A stretch of 64,000 bases of DNA from Paragonimus westermani (taxonomy: Eukaryota; Platyhelminthes; Trematoda; Plagiorchiida; Troglotrematidae), in NCBI GenBank assembly GCA_008508345.1, contig QNGE01000876.1:87210-151209 (forward strand). The letters run 5' to 3'. How positions within the stretch are numbered: position 1 is the stretch's first letter; each line of letters opens with the position of its first letter. The notes beneath the pieces were generated by a model that made no database searches, was not told the DNA's origin, and was given only the letters and a program-made list of their open reading frames with translations. A program made the translations under genes and the position numbers. Positions 48,551 through 60,903 of the stretch are shown in pieces.

Positions 48551-51500
48551 CTGTAAAGAAATGTAGAGAATTTAGTATGTGCAAGTAATACGTAAGTGCA
48601 TACCAAAAAGCGTCGTTCAAACCACAAGTTGTTTGAATAGCTAAAAACCGTAGGATATGTTACTACAAGTACAGCGCATTTTCACACAAATGCGGTACCT
48701 CTTCCAAACAACAAACACTCTCAGTATACAGTCGAATCAGTCACACGAATGCCATCAAGGAATGAACCTTGTGTTTCTGAGAAAACTTCATTTCTCAAAA
48801 AGCACATCAGCATTGATTGCCGTTTTGTAACCAAAATGTTCAAACCCATTTTAGAAAATGTCACGAAGAAATTAAAAAGATGAAATGGCCTGGAAACGTA
48901 AAACGAATTGTCAGGTTTCAAGTTTCTAACTGTCATTTATTTACGATACTCTCACAATGTTAGAAAATCACTTTTCAGACAGCCAACACAAGCGCTAATT
49001 GCGTCTAAAACTGAATCACACAGAACATTTTCTAGCTAAACTTTGGAGGAAAGGCAGGCGTGTCAAGAGACGAACAAGGGGTTGATATATCACCATTATG
49101 CAGCTGAATCAGGAGACCAGTTTGTTTTTTTGCAAACTTCTTCAGGCTCCCACGGAGTAATAAATTATAGTTACAACGTCTACACAGTACGAACTGCCAT
49201 CTGTGGGCTCCTCACTAGGGTGGAGCAAATAGCTGTCAACCCATCTGCACTCATTAGAGAAACGTTTGTAGAAATTCACACGGTTAAACTTACAACCTTC
49301 TGCAATAAACAACACAAACCGCATCAAAAGCGTCTGTATACTTATCCGCGAAAGAATCATGAGTCTCCGGACTATCTCCTACTCAGAGCGCCTAATGCAA
49401 TTGGGCTGGCTATTGAGTGTACTAATACCTGAGTGCGTATCAACTCTTGACTCACAAACCGCCCTTGTTACTAAGAAATCCATTGACAAAGTGCTCACAC
49501 TTAAGAGGGTTTAATGTGAAACTGAGACTTCATAGGACCATGCTAATATACTTTCCACGGGGTGTTAATCTGTATTTCAAAGCTGTTCGCGCTGGGACGC
49601 AAAGTTCAACCACATCCCCAACACTGAGTTAGTTGAGGGCCCAAACATTATTTTTAATAAACAAATAAACCAGTAAAGTTCGCATTGCAAACTTCTTAAC
49701 AACACTTCTAATCAGCTTCAGTAGGTCTTTAAATGTGCGAACCTGTCAGAACGTTGTTTTGTTGTTTTAGGGCCCGAAGTTGATGTGATTACATGCCATT
49801 AACGTTCCCCGAATTCCACCATATTCGCTTCTAGTCACTCGTTTTTAAGGTTACAAACCGTTTAGCAGACATTAATTCCGACTACAGAGGCAGACACTTC
49901 TGTGTATAACCCTCCTCGCTCATACATGGAATAATGGGTTTAAGACCTTTTTACTCAAAACATGGTGAGTTGGCTTGACAGTACTGAACTGGATGCTTAC
50001 CATCGAACACATTTTCAAATGTGGTCATGCAAAAGCGCCTGTTATCAATCAGGCTGATACGCCGGCGGGTTTCACCGTTTATCAAAACGCATCACTTTTT
50101 AGGTGAGTAAGGCAACCGTGAAGTGAGTTTTGAACGGGTGCTTGTTTCAGTGAGGTATATGAGTGCCAATTTGATCAAAATTTTTGGTTCATCGTGATTG
50201 TCGTTCACGTCTGATTTGATTGTTCGAAAACCTGTTTGTTTGCTAAGTTAATCGGTCGCACCTGTTATACCGATTGGAAGATTGGAAGATGAACAACCTT
50301 GCGGGAGCAAGTAAACCTTCTCCCTCCATTAATAACGTGTTCAGGACATCTTTTCCACTTACATAATCAATATATATGTATTGAAAACTTGTCCATGAGG
50401 TGTTCTGTCAGGTACACCGTTCTATTCAAATCACCGTTAAGTTAGAGGTGAGTGTGTCCTTGATGCTGAAGTGTATCGAGCTCCTGACTAATTCCCAGAA
50501 CAGGCGGTTGTTCGTAGAGAAACGTGAATGAGCTACTCTGCGGATTACCGAAGAAGCAAAGCGGAATTTGGTCTGTTGTAATATCAGACCTCAAAAAGTC
50601 TGCTCATAAAATGAGCTGTTGAAGGAACCTCATTTTCATATCAAAACTTATCGTAAAAACAGCCCTCGAACACTGTTATTACATATAACATGGTAGCTTC
50701 TCACACAAGGCACCTGATTCCTATTGTTAGAGAAGAAACCTATGTTCATTCTGTTCCATTTCATAGGAGAAAACCAGTGGGCACGTAAAGCAATGTGTGC
50801 ACCAGATATAAACACAAACAATTCTGGGTGCATTCCTGAAAACGGACCGGCTACCAGACCCAGAATAAGTGTTTGTCATAACGACGAATTTTTTGTTCAA
50901 CTCCAACCGGTACTTTGTGTCCTTTCTTTTGTTGCTGTTGTGCAACAATATATATGGGCTGAACGACTGGACATCCATATGAGCGAATCACAAATTACCA
51001 AGTTTTAATCAGAAGTAGTGTCAATGTTAATCACTACTACAAACGTTTCAACAACAGTCATCAAATCGACGTGTTTGACATATTTCGGTCAGTCGACGAA
51101 ATTGCAGTCAGTCAGTTCAGTGTTTCCATGTAGAGGATTTTGACCAAACTCGAATGGATAACTATCACGTTCAGCTACCCTGTGTTTTGTATATAGACCT
51201 CATAAAGCTTCTGACCTCGGGTTGTCTACACTCCTATTTCATTTACGTCTATACATACTACTGATATTGATTACTTGAAATAAAATTATCTTGTGTCCAG
51301 GGCTGTGAATGTTGGTTACTGTGATTTTGATTTTGCGCAACCGGATAACTCAGTTCAATGCTTGCACCTGTCTTAAGTTCTTTTGGAGGGGTGGTGATTT
51401 ACCGACAATATCTTTGTCATTCTCTGTTAGTCAGCAATTAATTTCACAAGTGAACTGCGTGCCATAATGTTTGATTGACTTGTCGACAATGCAATTCTAT

Positions 51501-51601
51501 GCATATACAGACAGTCTTTAGGCTGGCTGTGCAAAAGTAGAACCAATTACTTAATGCATCTCTCCAGACAGAGAACATACTGCACACAACTGCCCACTTA
51601 C
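48551..51601 (-). other. Filamin intron 2 (3.05 kb)
   Basis: The intron has a GTAAGT donor and a tttctttacag acceptor and splits repeat 1. A 129-codon ORF on the plus strand (49043..49432) and shorter ones occur here, but none looks like a known protein. I see nothing else that can be supported. Confidence 0.85.
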
Positions 51602-51720
51602 TGGTTCTCTCTGTCCTTTCGGGTTGAGCACAATCACTTCGACCTGACCGCGACCAGCGCTGAAAGTGTCGATTGTGAAACGAGCAGGATTACCGACCGT
51701 GTTGCCGTGCGGTTGCAAAC
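51602..51720 (-). CDS. Filamin, window exon 2: first half of Ig-like repeat 1
   Basis: This exon codes 39 residues plus the second and third bases of the preceding glycine. It starts LQPHGNTVGNPARFTIDT and continues SAGRGQVEVIVLNPKGQREP, the A-to-D strand half of a filamin Ig-like repeat. It follows directly on the CH2 domain as in animal filamins. The acceptor is gtgtccacag and the donor CCA|GTAAGT at phase 0. Joined to exon 3 it gives a continuous repeat 1. Frame, phase and repeat position all agree, so confidence is high. Confidence 0.92.
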
Positions 51721-52149
51721 CTGTGGACACGAGATAGGTGTATTTTAGGGAGGGGGAGTAATTTAGTTGAAAAGGATGATCAACCTGTCAACCGTCAATT
51801 TAATGCAATGTTGTGTGTTCACAGACTTAAACGCTTACACAAAAATGAATGGTTTGCAAAATGAGTTACCAGCAATGTTTAGCAAATGTTAGCCAGCTAA
51901 TAGGAAAGATGGTGGATTGTGTTTACGTTTGGTGTTGACCATCGAAAAGAAAAATATCTCCCAAACCCATGAACAGAGTGAGTGTTACAGTTGACTGTGT
52001 GAATGTGGATGGTTGCAAAAGCTGTTCTACCGCACACTTGAAAAGCGTTTTCGGATAGCCAAAGTCAGATTCTTGTAACTGAAGGCTTATTTAAAAGAAA
52101 ATAGACGAACGAATTCGGGCCCGCGGTGGACCTTAGCCTTCGGCTAATC

Positions 52150-52178
52150 ATATATATATATATGTATATATATATATA
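52150..52178. repeat. (AT)n microsatellite
   Basis: An alternating TA tract of about 29 bp, with one G interruption near the middle, lies in filamin intron 1 near exon 2. Confidence 0.95.
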
Positions 52179-55100
52179 ACATAGTAGTCCCCCTTTAGTC
52201 ACGTCCAATCCTGTGAATGTTCCAGCGTAGTGCTGTGGGTGTACTACCCGACAGCCATAATTAACGTATTTCCAAAATTTCAATAGGTCTTAATGTAAAA
52301 CTATTTACTTCGTCTGCAGTGCTGAACTGGCTTCAAACTCAAATGTTTTTGTGAGACATATAACCCACCGCAAAAACAGTTCATCCTAATCAACAGCATT
52401 ATTGCAAGAAAAATGTAAAAATGTGACTTACCAAACACTAAGTTCCTTATGTTTGTACAGTGTTGCCAAACAAACGACATTCTTTTTCACGTGACATGCT
52501 AACAACCGGTAGTACAGCTACCACAAATATGGAGCCAGATTAAGGCCCAGTAATTCATCCGTTGCAGGACCTAAAAATCGCATCACAGTTTACCTGACAT
52601 TTCTTACATTTATAACGAATCAAGTCGTTGAAGAGAAGTTTCTGGTTGATGGGATCTGTAATCCATTTACGGTTAATATGCTGCTGCTAACAACGTGAGC
52701 GATAGGGTTTTGGATTTCGTTTCATCTTCAGGTCAGGTGAGAATTCACCCGAATGATGTTCAAAGAAAGAAAAGTAGCGACCACTCTTTAACCAAAAGCT
52801 AGTTTTCCCTCAAACAGAGACTTTAAAATGTATCGCTGCACTCTGCAAGGCTGTCCGAAGTCCCTACAAGATGACTAGTGGGTGAGAACGGTGAAGCGGT
52901 GGTAGAAATTTGAACATAACGTACGTGAACTTACCTGGCGAGTGGCCACAGTGGAAATGCTAGAAGGCCCCTGTCCTAGCGAAACAGGCGAAGGGAATTG
53001 TGTTGCAGCGTCTCTTCTGTTTAAAGTGAAGCCATTTTATTGCATGCCTGACATTTTCTGAAGACAGTTCGATGTCGGGTAAACAGTTCTGTGTTCGTCC
53101 GGTTAACTAGTTAGATTGGGGCTGCCCGATTGGACGCCTTTGCGTTTTTACTGAATCTCAACTGTGCATGCCTATCCACCTGTCGATCCCTGACTAGCTC
53201 ATCAACTCAAACACTCCGACTGTAATACATGACCGTTACGGATGATTCATCTTCTGTCTTGACTTACACTTTGTGATACTTGCTTACTTTATATCTTTAA
53301 CGTAACTATAGTTAGGTTTTTCTCTCATTCTCGATGAATGTTTAGATGTTCGTGTCTTTTCCTGTTGAGAATCAAGCCGTTTAATCGGGTGCATGATTCT
53401 AGCAATTTTGGTGCAGTTGAAACGTTTGTCAGCCTAAGTCACGCATTAGTGACGAACTTATGTGAGCATAACTGTTATCGAATAGTTTTTGAGCCCAGCC
53501 CGGACGTACACATTCAGGAAACATATCTTCGAGTCTTTTGCTGAGGCAGTTATCAGTGTGAACCAACGCGCAAAATTGCATAGGCCTTTAGAGTAGATGG
53601 TTTCTTCTACAAACGTGTTTATTCGTACAAGCATTTGATATACGGTTTCAGGCCTTCTTGAAGCTTCCTCACCAAAGTCAAAGTGCAATTCCAGTTATTC
53701 CCCCTTCCAGCCGAGTTTGGTCTAATTGGTTTAGATAGGATTTAGATATGGCAAACGTACTGACGGTGAAGGAAGACAATTTCCTTGTTTGGCTTCAGAG
53801 TAAAGAGTGCAATATCTGATTCGGCCAAGGATGTACATTGCTTAGTAGCTTCGATAATAACTCAACTGCAATTCAGTTTTTCGTTCTCACCGTAGGTTTA
53901 GCCTAAAGGTTAGCGGAACCTACGTAGTATAGGTAACCGTTGGTAATGCAAGAGTGGCGTGTGAGGGTCACTTATAAGTTCCAATAGATCATAGTAACTA
54001 ATGAAGTGCCGAAGCTTCCCAAAGCCCCTCTTTGACATTATTTCTCGGTCAGTACCATTAGTTCATCTTTTCATTCACCCCGACCGTTTTCGATGTGCGT
54101 GCTGAACCTCCGTCGCTCTGGACACCGAGATGCACAAGCTATTTAATTAAGGATTTGTTCATTGTCCATCAAACCTCAGGCGTTCCATCACGGTGAAAGT
54201 GAACATGAATTCGTCAGTTACAGCAACTCCTTTTCACACGCAGTTCTTCTATGTACAGTGCTGCATAATCAAATCCGGCACCGTCCTCTCATGGTTTTAC
54301 TTAAATGTTAGGTGTATCTGATACATCCCTTGGTCTTACACTGCAAAGTTTGGTTTAAAAATCTTCTCGAGCTACGTGGATTACCTGTCATGCTCTTAGA
54401 AATCCGCCGATTCTGTTTACCAGCTTGTTTTCCGGTGACTACTTTGAAGATACTTCGTGTAATCTCTATGCCTGCCCAACTGTTTGGTCCTATGCTCTCT
54501 CCGTGTCCAAATTCAATGTCGCTGAAGCAAACCACTGCATACACTCTGGTCATCATATCTAACTAACTGGTGAGAATCGACTCGACTATTCAGGACACTT
54601 ATACGAGTCGCTCATTTGTGGGACTCAATGCTTACTGTGTGTGCGGCGCAGATTATGCTGTCTATCCTAATGACACAATGCTCTCAGCAACAGAGACCAT
54701 CCACGGAGAATGCTGAAAGTCGTTCCACTGTGTGTGTATTCACAATGGTGATACCGGTCCTATCAAATGTAAGCAACCTGATATAACGGTGCATACACTT
54801 TTGTCAGTTTTCAGAACAACGCGGAGGACTTGCAAGCATAGGCGTCAGATATGTGGTAAAATCAGCCATCTTGAAGAAGCCACCGTACTTGTGAGAACGG
54901 GAAGATAAGATGTGGCTCATATCGTCGGTTCATTTTTAGAAGTCAGTCTTCACGTTACACAGCAATTATTGCATACCTGTTCCACTAACAGAGAAAAACT
55001 GTTCGGTCGTTATCTTCTCCTCTCGAGAGTTCCAAGTCCATATTCACTGTTGAGAGTATTTCTGGTTTATTGCTCAAGGTGAAAAAAACATACAGATCTT

Positions 55101-58100
55101 TTGAATGTCCTGTACCAAATAGTTTGGACACCAGTTAAGAAGCCTTTTCCCGTGGTCACTTTGCAAAGAGTAATTAATTTCAACTACTAAAACAAAACCC
55201 CATGCGGTGGAAGTCACGCTATTGACTGAGTGTGTGGAAATTCGGTAAGTTTAGGGGAAAACTCACCAGAAAGGGAACATAACTATTAACAAGGTTTTAT
55301 GTCAACTTTTTACTGTGACCTGACTTGATGTGTCCCTTGCTTTGAAAATTCGATAGGCTGACCCGAACGACTGTTGCTTCATGGAGTTATGAGTGTGCTG
55401 TCTCGGCGTCATAAGGTAGCAACGGGGGACTTGGTGTTTTTGCGATAAACATCAATCACTAAGTCACCCTTTGTCAAGGGTGCCCAACAGGTTGAGTGCA
55501 CTATGCCACAGGTTTTTCGGATCACATAACCTGAATACTGAGAGCTATGGTCACTTATTATCGAAATCGCAGCTGGCCGTGTTTGCGTTGTCCTGTTTTT
55601 TTATGATTCAGTTCTTTCCTAAAACATTTAATGAACTTCGTTTTGCGGGGAATCTGTTTGGGTGCAGGTGCTTAACGGATCATTGTCTGAAATTCATCTA
55701 CCCAGAGTGGGTGGAATTTCGGTATTATTGCTTAGTTCTCCCTACCAAACGATTATTTGACCATAGCTGAGTACCGCTCTATAATTCACTTGATTCAGTA
55801 GAGTTGCATCAAGCACGAAAGGGCCATCGACAAATACAAAAAAGCGGTTTATTTCGGTGTAAAGAACGGATTGATGAGTGATGGTTTTGTTGTGATACGG
55901 TAGATGGAATAGTACGTATCAACAGCGATCGACTCAGCGATATTCATGCCCATGCCTAAGCTACTAACCGGTCGAATGGAATGGGTGGGCTGGTCCCTCT
56001 TAAAGGTGTCGTCAGCGATTTGAGCTACATGTAGGAATATTTATTGTCCACCTCGTTTCAGCATACGGAGCCGGTTGCCTTTGTCGTACAGCGAACCAGT
56101 AGTCTGGAAGTAGCAGTTAATACCACCTTGCTCGACTTGGTAAAATTGGTAGGTCGGAAGCCACAGTAACTTTATTGTGCCATACTTCTTCGTCAGTAAC
56201 AAACCAATTTTGGCCAATCAAGCGTTTGAACCGTTTCATAACTTACCCCACAAATGCTCGAGCAATGTAATCGTACACCTGATGCACACAGTTAGAAATA
56301 CACTATTCGTAAACTGCAAAGTGAATTGTTCGTACACAAGCAGACGCTTAACCTCAAATGGGCTAATTGTAATCGGTGGAACCAGTGTCTAACGTGAACG
56401 AACCACACATCTACACCCTCCGATCTCCTCTGTCTAGTTTAACCCCAACCATAACCTTCTGTTGCCTTCTGTGGGTGACATTTAGCAATCCGCTTCACAG
56501 CTGCTAACCGCCCAAATTGCTCCGCACGGTTTAATGTCTGATTTTCTGCCGCAATCACTTTTATTCAGTATAGCACGTGATACGCATATGCTGTCTGACC
56601 AGTGATAACAAATTTTATCATTGTGCGGTTCTGAAAAAGAATACATAAAGAAGAGGTTTCACCTGAAACCACTGTTCCAATGAAATGGAGGTATTTAGTC
56701 CGCATCTGATGTCAGTTTTGTTTGGTGTGGTGTTTCAATATGATAACGACTGTCTGGTAGAGCTTCTTATTGGAGTTCAAGTCACGCAAGTCAATATCAG
56801 GGCCAGTCCGTATAGATTGATCTGCTAATTTTTCCGATGTACTCGGGGGAAATTGTGACAAGAGTGGTGTGTTCGTTCTGGAAGTATGTTACTCGGGAAT
56901 CAATCTTACTTTTCCAAGGTCCTTCGTGCGAACGATGCCGAAAGCATAACACCTCTCTCTTCTCACCTTCGGCTTGAAATGGCTAACCAATGCAGAGTAA
57001 TATCGACCATTTTTTTCGTTGCTGGATGTGCATGTGTAATATGATCTATGATGAATGAGAGCTAGGAATCATCCTTCCTTTCCTGCCCATTTGTGTGTTG
57101 CCATTTAAAAAATAACTTGCGTATCAGGCAAAAATTAACATTCATGTGACCTCTGTCTTCGAAATAGTTAAACCGTTCTGTCCTCAAGTGCGAATGAAGG
57201 TCTCATTTTTGACAATACGAAAATACGGATATTCCTTAGGTGGCCCTGCTTGGTTCCTCGTGGCACTGCCTGCAAAGTGAGTTCTATGTGTAGTTCTAAC
57301 TGCGTTCAAAGGCCCTTGAATTAGATGGTATCTTAGGCCTCGGATTTGTGTTCGACAGAGTTGTAAATCTGCAATATTCAGAGCGACAAAGCTCGTGAGA
57401 GTAAGACCAAGTCTCATCCAACACAAACATTCTCATTTCCACCAAGGATGTGAACACTGAAACGGACTGTTATACTGTTGAGCCATATTCATTTACCGTC
57501 ACATGTATGGCAAATATAATTGGCATGTTTTACATTTGCGAACGATGAGAGTAAACAAAACATTAACCTATCGTAATATGTCTTCTCTCTGCTTTGAGGA
57601 AGATATTCACTTGCAACAGAACGAGCGCTGAAAAGTGCGGAGCCCCATTTTATTTCCCCATCAGTTATTGCATCACGAAATCTCCAACTGACTCGATCAG
57701 TACTGGTTTTTTGATATTCGCCGCCGCCGAAGAAACAGGCAACTGAAATGCTTTAAGCACCACTTTTGCGAAAGTAACACACTCACTACGTAGCTTGCCA
57801 ATATACTAACAGAATAGCTTATTAGCAACTCGTGATCAGCCCTGTGTTTATCTGGTGAAACAGTGAGTTTTGCTCCTAGTTATCGATTCAGTTTGTTACC
57901 CACTTGACCAAACGACTAGTTTTCAATCAAAGATTTTAACTGTAAGACGTACTGCTTGTTCCCACCTTACAGTAGACTTTTTATCCACTCCTGTCAAAAT
58001 TAATTAATAAACTTCCTTCCAGAATACGTGAAAAAGTTGCCACTTTCTAATTACCACGTCTTTTTTTACGTATATCGTTTCCAATCTGTTACATTCTCAC

Positions 58101-60812
58101 CAGATTGATTTGCAAATCATTGCTTTAAACATCGTCTCCAAAACAGAAAACTAGTCTCTGATACTATGTAATCATACAGCATATATTGTCTGCCAAGTTC
58201 GCAAAAGTAACCAGTTAGATGTGAACGATACTTTACTGTAGAAGGCAGCCTAAACATGTCTTTTCCTACATTACATGGTTTGCGGATATACAGCAAATTC
58301 CTGAAAGTGTTACTGTGGATGCTCGTGCGATTCATCTAACAAGACTATTGTCGCGTTAACTTTAATCCCACCGTTTTTTCGTTCCTATACTAGTTGCCAC
58401 AACTTTTCATTGCAAGCCATTTCTCTGTATAAGCTTCTGGGTACGTGTTGTTGTATCGAGAAATTGACTGTGGTAATGAATATCAGCAGTCCATAATTCT
58501 GATTCACCCACTGCCGATTCACTTAAAGAGATCACTACAAATTTTTGGTTTTGTAATGCACCCATCTCCCTTTTTAAGATTGTACTGTTTACCCGGAAGA
58601 AACCTATCTGATATGTCCAAAAGTTAGCGTGAACCTGTTAACTGACAACTGGATGATTTATTTAAAAGCTTCGATGAAGCCCCTGGGGGAGTAATCCCCG
58701 AGTAACAGCCGGACGGCCACCGGTTTCAACAAACAGACATGCAACCATGATGAACGCTGATTGTGTCAATGAGTAGATCCGGGCTACCGATTTCGTTCTG
58801 AAAAAATCGGGTTTTTCTTGGACAGTGGTACAAACCAATTACCTCCCCAATCCAGCCTAATAATTGCTTGCCACCAGTCTTCCATGGATTGTAACATTTA
58901 CACAACTTTGTTCATTGGAACAACAGCCAGCATCTCAGATAGATTGTGTATGTCATTGCCAGCGAAACCTAAGTTTGTATGGATGACTTTATTTTGCTTT
59001 CTGTAGGCAGATATGCTATAACACGGCAGCTAACTCGTCCACTTCTCTTCCAGTTTCGTGTGTCTCAATATCGCCTTTGTGTGACTTGATCTTCAGTTCA
59101 GAAGTTTCTTTTTCCTTGTCCAATAGAGCCCGAATGGTTCACACTAACTGGGATGTGCTGATTTATTTGGGAGTATAGTGAAAACAAGCATCGAGCTGGA
59201 GAATCAACGGCAAGATATGATTTGCCGCACTTCGCGAGCTCCAACGGTCCACAATAGGCGAACATACGTGGAAATGAGGTTGAGAGATTAGACACCGATA
59301 TGGCATTTTGATCATCACAGCCATGCTAGTGTGATGCATAAAAAACGTTTGCTGACCCATCTCAACTAAGACACTTGTCAGCGTGAGCTCACGTTTTCAT
59401 GCTTTCATAACGTTTCCCATCGTGCACTCTGTCTTAGCTAGTATGAAGTTGTGTAGCAACGTCAGAGGAACCCAATGGGATGTCCTAAGCTGAAGATGGC
59501 CCACATGAAGTTACTTTCGGGGCAGATAAAATTGCAGTCAAGTGATCTTGAAGTAGAAGACATTGATAATGTCTTCTCAGTAGCAACTCCTCGAGAAGAA
59601 ACACACCCTTGAGCAGACCGCCTTTGAGAAGTACACTAGTCTTTGTAATAGGCGTCTTCTGTGAATAATTGTAGATCTGAACCAAAGCTGATTTCTTAGG
59701 AACTAAAGTAGTCTTTTGAGGCCACTCCTGACCTGTGAATTCGATGGCCACAAGTCGGATAACTGTTTGTGAGACGCTCACAAACATTGTTCATGCATCA
59801 TCCTGGAAAGTAAATAACCGATCCACATCTGTGGAAGACTGACCATCAAGTGTTTGTTATGGCGCTTGCGCGATGCGGTTCAGTGATGATCTCTGGCATA
59901 AATCATAAATGCATTGGCCCACCGAGAGCCCACCAATGCACTAACACGGCGCTAGATGTTAAGAGAAACACAACCTCTGTCAGTTCGTTATCCTGCTTTA
60001 CATATTACCATGATTTTTCCGCATATTCTACATTCGCTTGACTAGTAAGCCTTGTATTCCGCATAGTACGTTAAAACTTCAGGACGGTCATACAAATGTA
60101 TACATTTTTTCTCCTTGCCTGTGAATAGTTTTGGTACGTTCTCAACACCATAGACGAGGGTATATTTGTAATGACGTTTTTTTCTAGGTTAAAGTATTTT
60201 TACTGAATGGGTCACAATCACATCGATCAATTTGCATGAGAGTGAAACATCCTGTTTTAAGAAGTAGTATCCTCATCGAATAAACAATTCCGTGCCTTCC
60301 GAAAGTTGTTCCCTGTTCGATGAGAAAAATCTCAAAATCAGCAACACTGCATTAACTTACAAGCACCACTGTTGCCTATTTGTTAAGGCCACCCACTGTA
60401 ATGTGGAACATTCGAACATGTTATCAAATGAATGATATTCTTTGTCAGACAAGGCTCGCTGGCATTTTTACATCCACTCTCTCGGTTGAATTTGTCTGAC
60501 AAGTGTTGCAGCAGGCGGGTGGGCCAAACCGAAGCGTTTAACCGTTAAGTCAGCGGACCTTTCAAGTGGTATCATTTTACTAACGTCGGCCTGCCTTATC
60601 ACAGAAAAGAACGCTCCGTGCAAACAAATATTTCGAGAGGAGTTGCCGTTAAATTTTCCTTAGTTGAAGCTAAACCACTGTTTCATGTTAGAAGCGCAGT
60701 CATTTGAGTTGACGGTTAGTTAAGGTAAACGTTACTGAACTGTCGATAACTTCCTTAGAAATCTGCTGTCAGTAAAATTATCACGGTTAATAAACCTGGC
60801 CGTAGCACTCAC

Positions 60813-60903
60813 CTTTGGTAGCCGCCGGTTTTGAGTTACTTGTTTTATTCACGGTGGGTGTAGTCACATTTTTTGAACTAGCTCGCACCTTTTGTGCACT
60901 CAT
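60813..60903 (-). CDS. Candidate alternative first exon of filamin (would skip the actin-binding domain)
   Basis: On the minus strand a pyrimidine-rich tract and CAG immediately precede an ATG. The following 30 codons begin MSAQKVRASSK and are rich in Ser, Thr, Lys, Asn and Ala. They end at a strong donor, AAAG|GTGAGT. The leftover base is phase 1, exactly what repeat 1 exon 51602..51720 needs, giving ...AATK-G-LQPHG. The exon cannot be inserted between the CH2 exon and repeat 1 because its own start phase is wrong, so it works only as an alternative 5' end. The same frame stays open upstream to 61185. Such a transcript would encode a filamin without CH domains. This is inference from splice signals and frame; a chance ORF remains possible. 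Confidence 0.38.

Noticed and set aside
49043..49432. 129-codon plus-strand ORF in intron 2
   Set aside because: Sequence resembles no family I know and has no supporting promoter, splice or composition signal; probably chance.
60813..60903. Using the 60.8-kb exon as an ordinary linker between CH2 and repeat 1
   Set aside because: The CH2 exon ends in phase 1 and this exon starts in phase 0; in the phase-compatible frame it hits a stop after eight codons. CH2 joins repeat 1 directly and perfectly, restoring GPG. Kept only as an alternative first exon.
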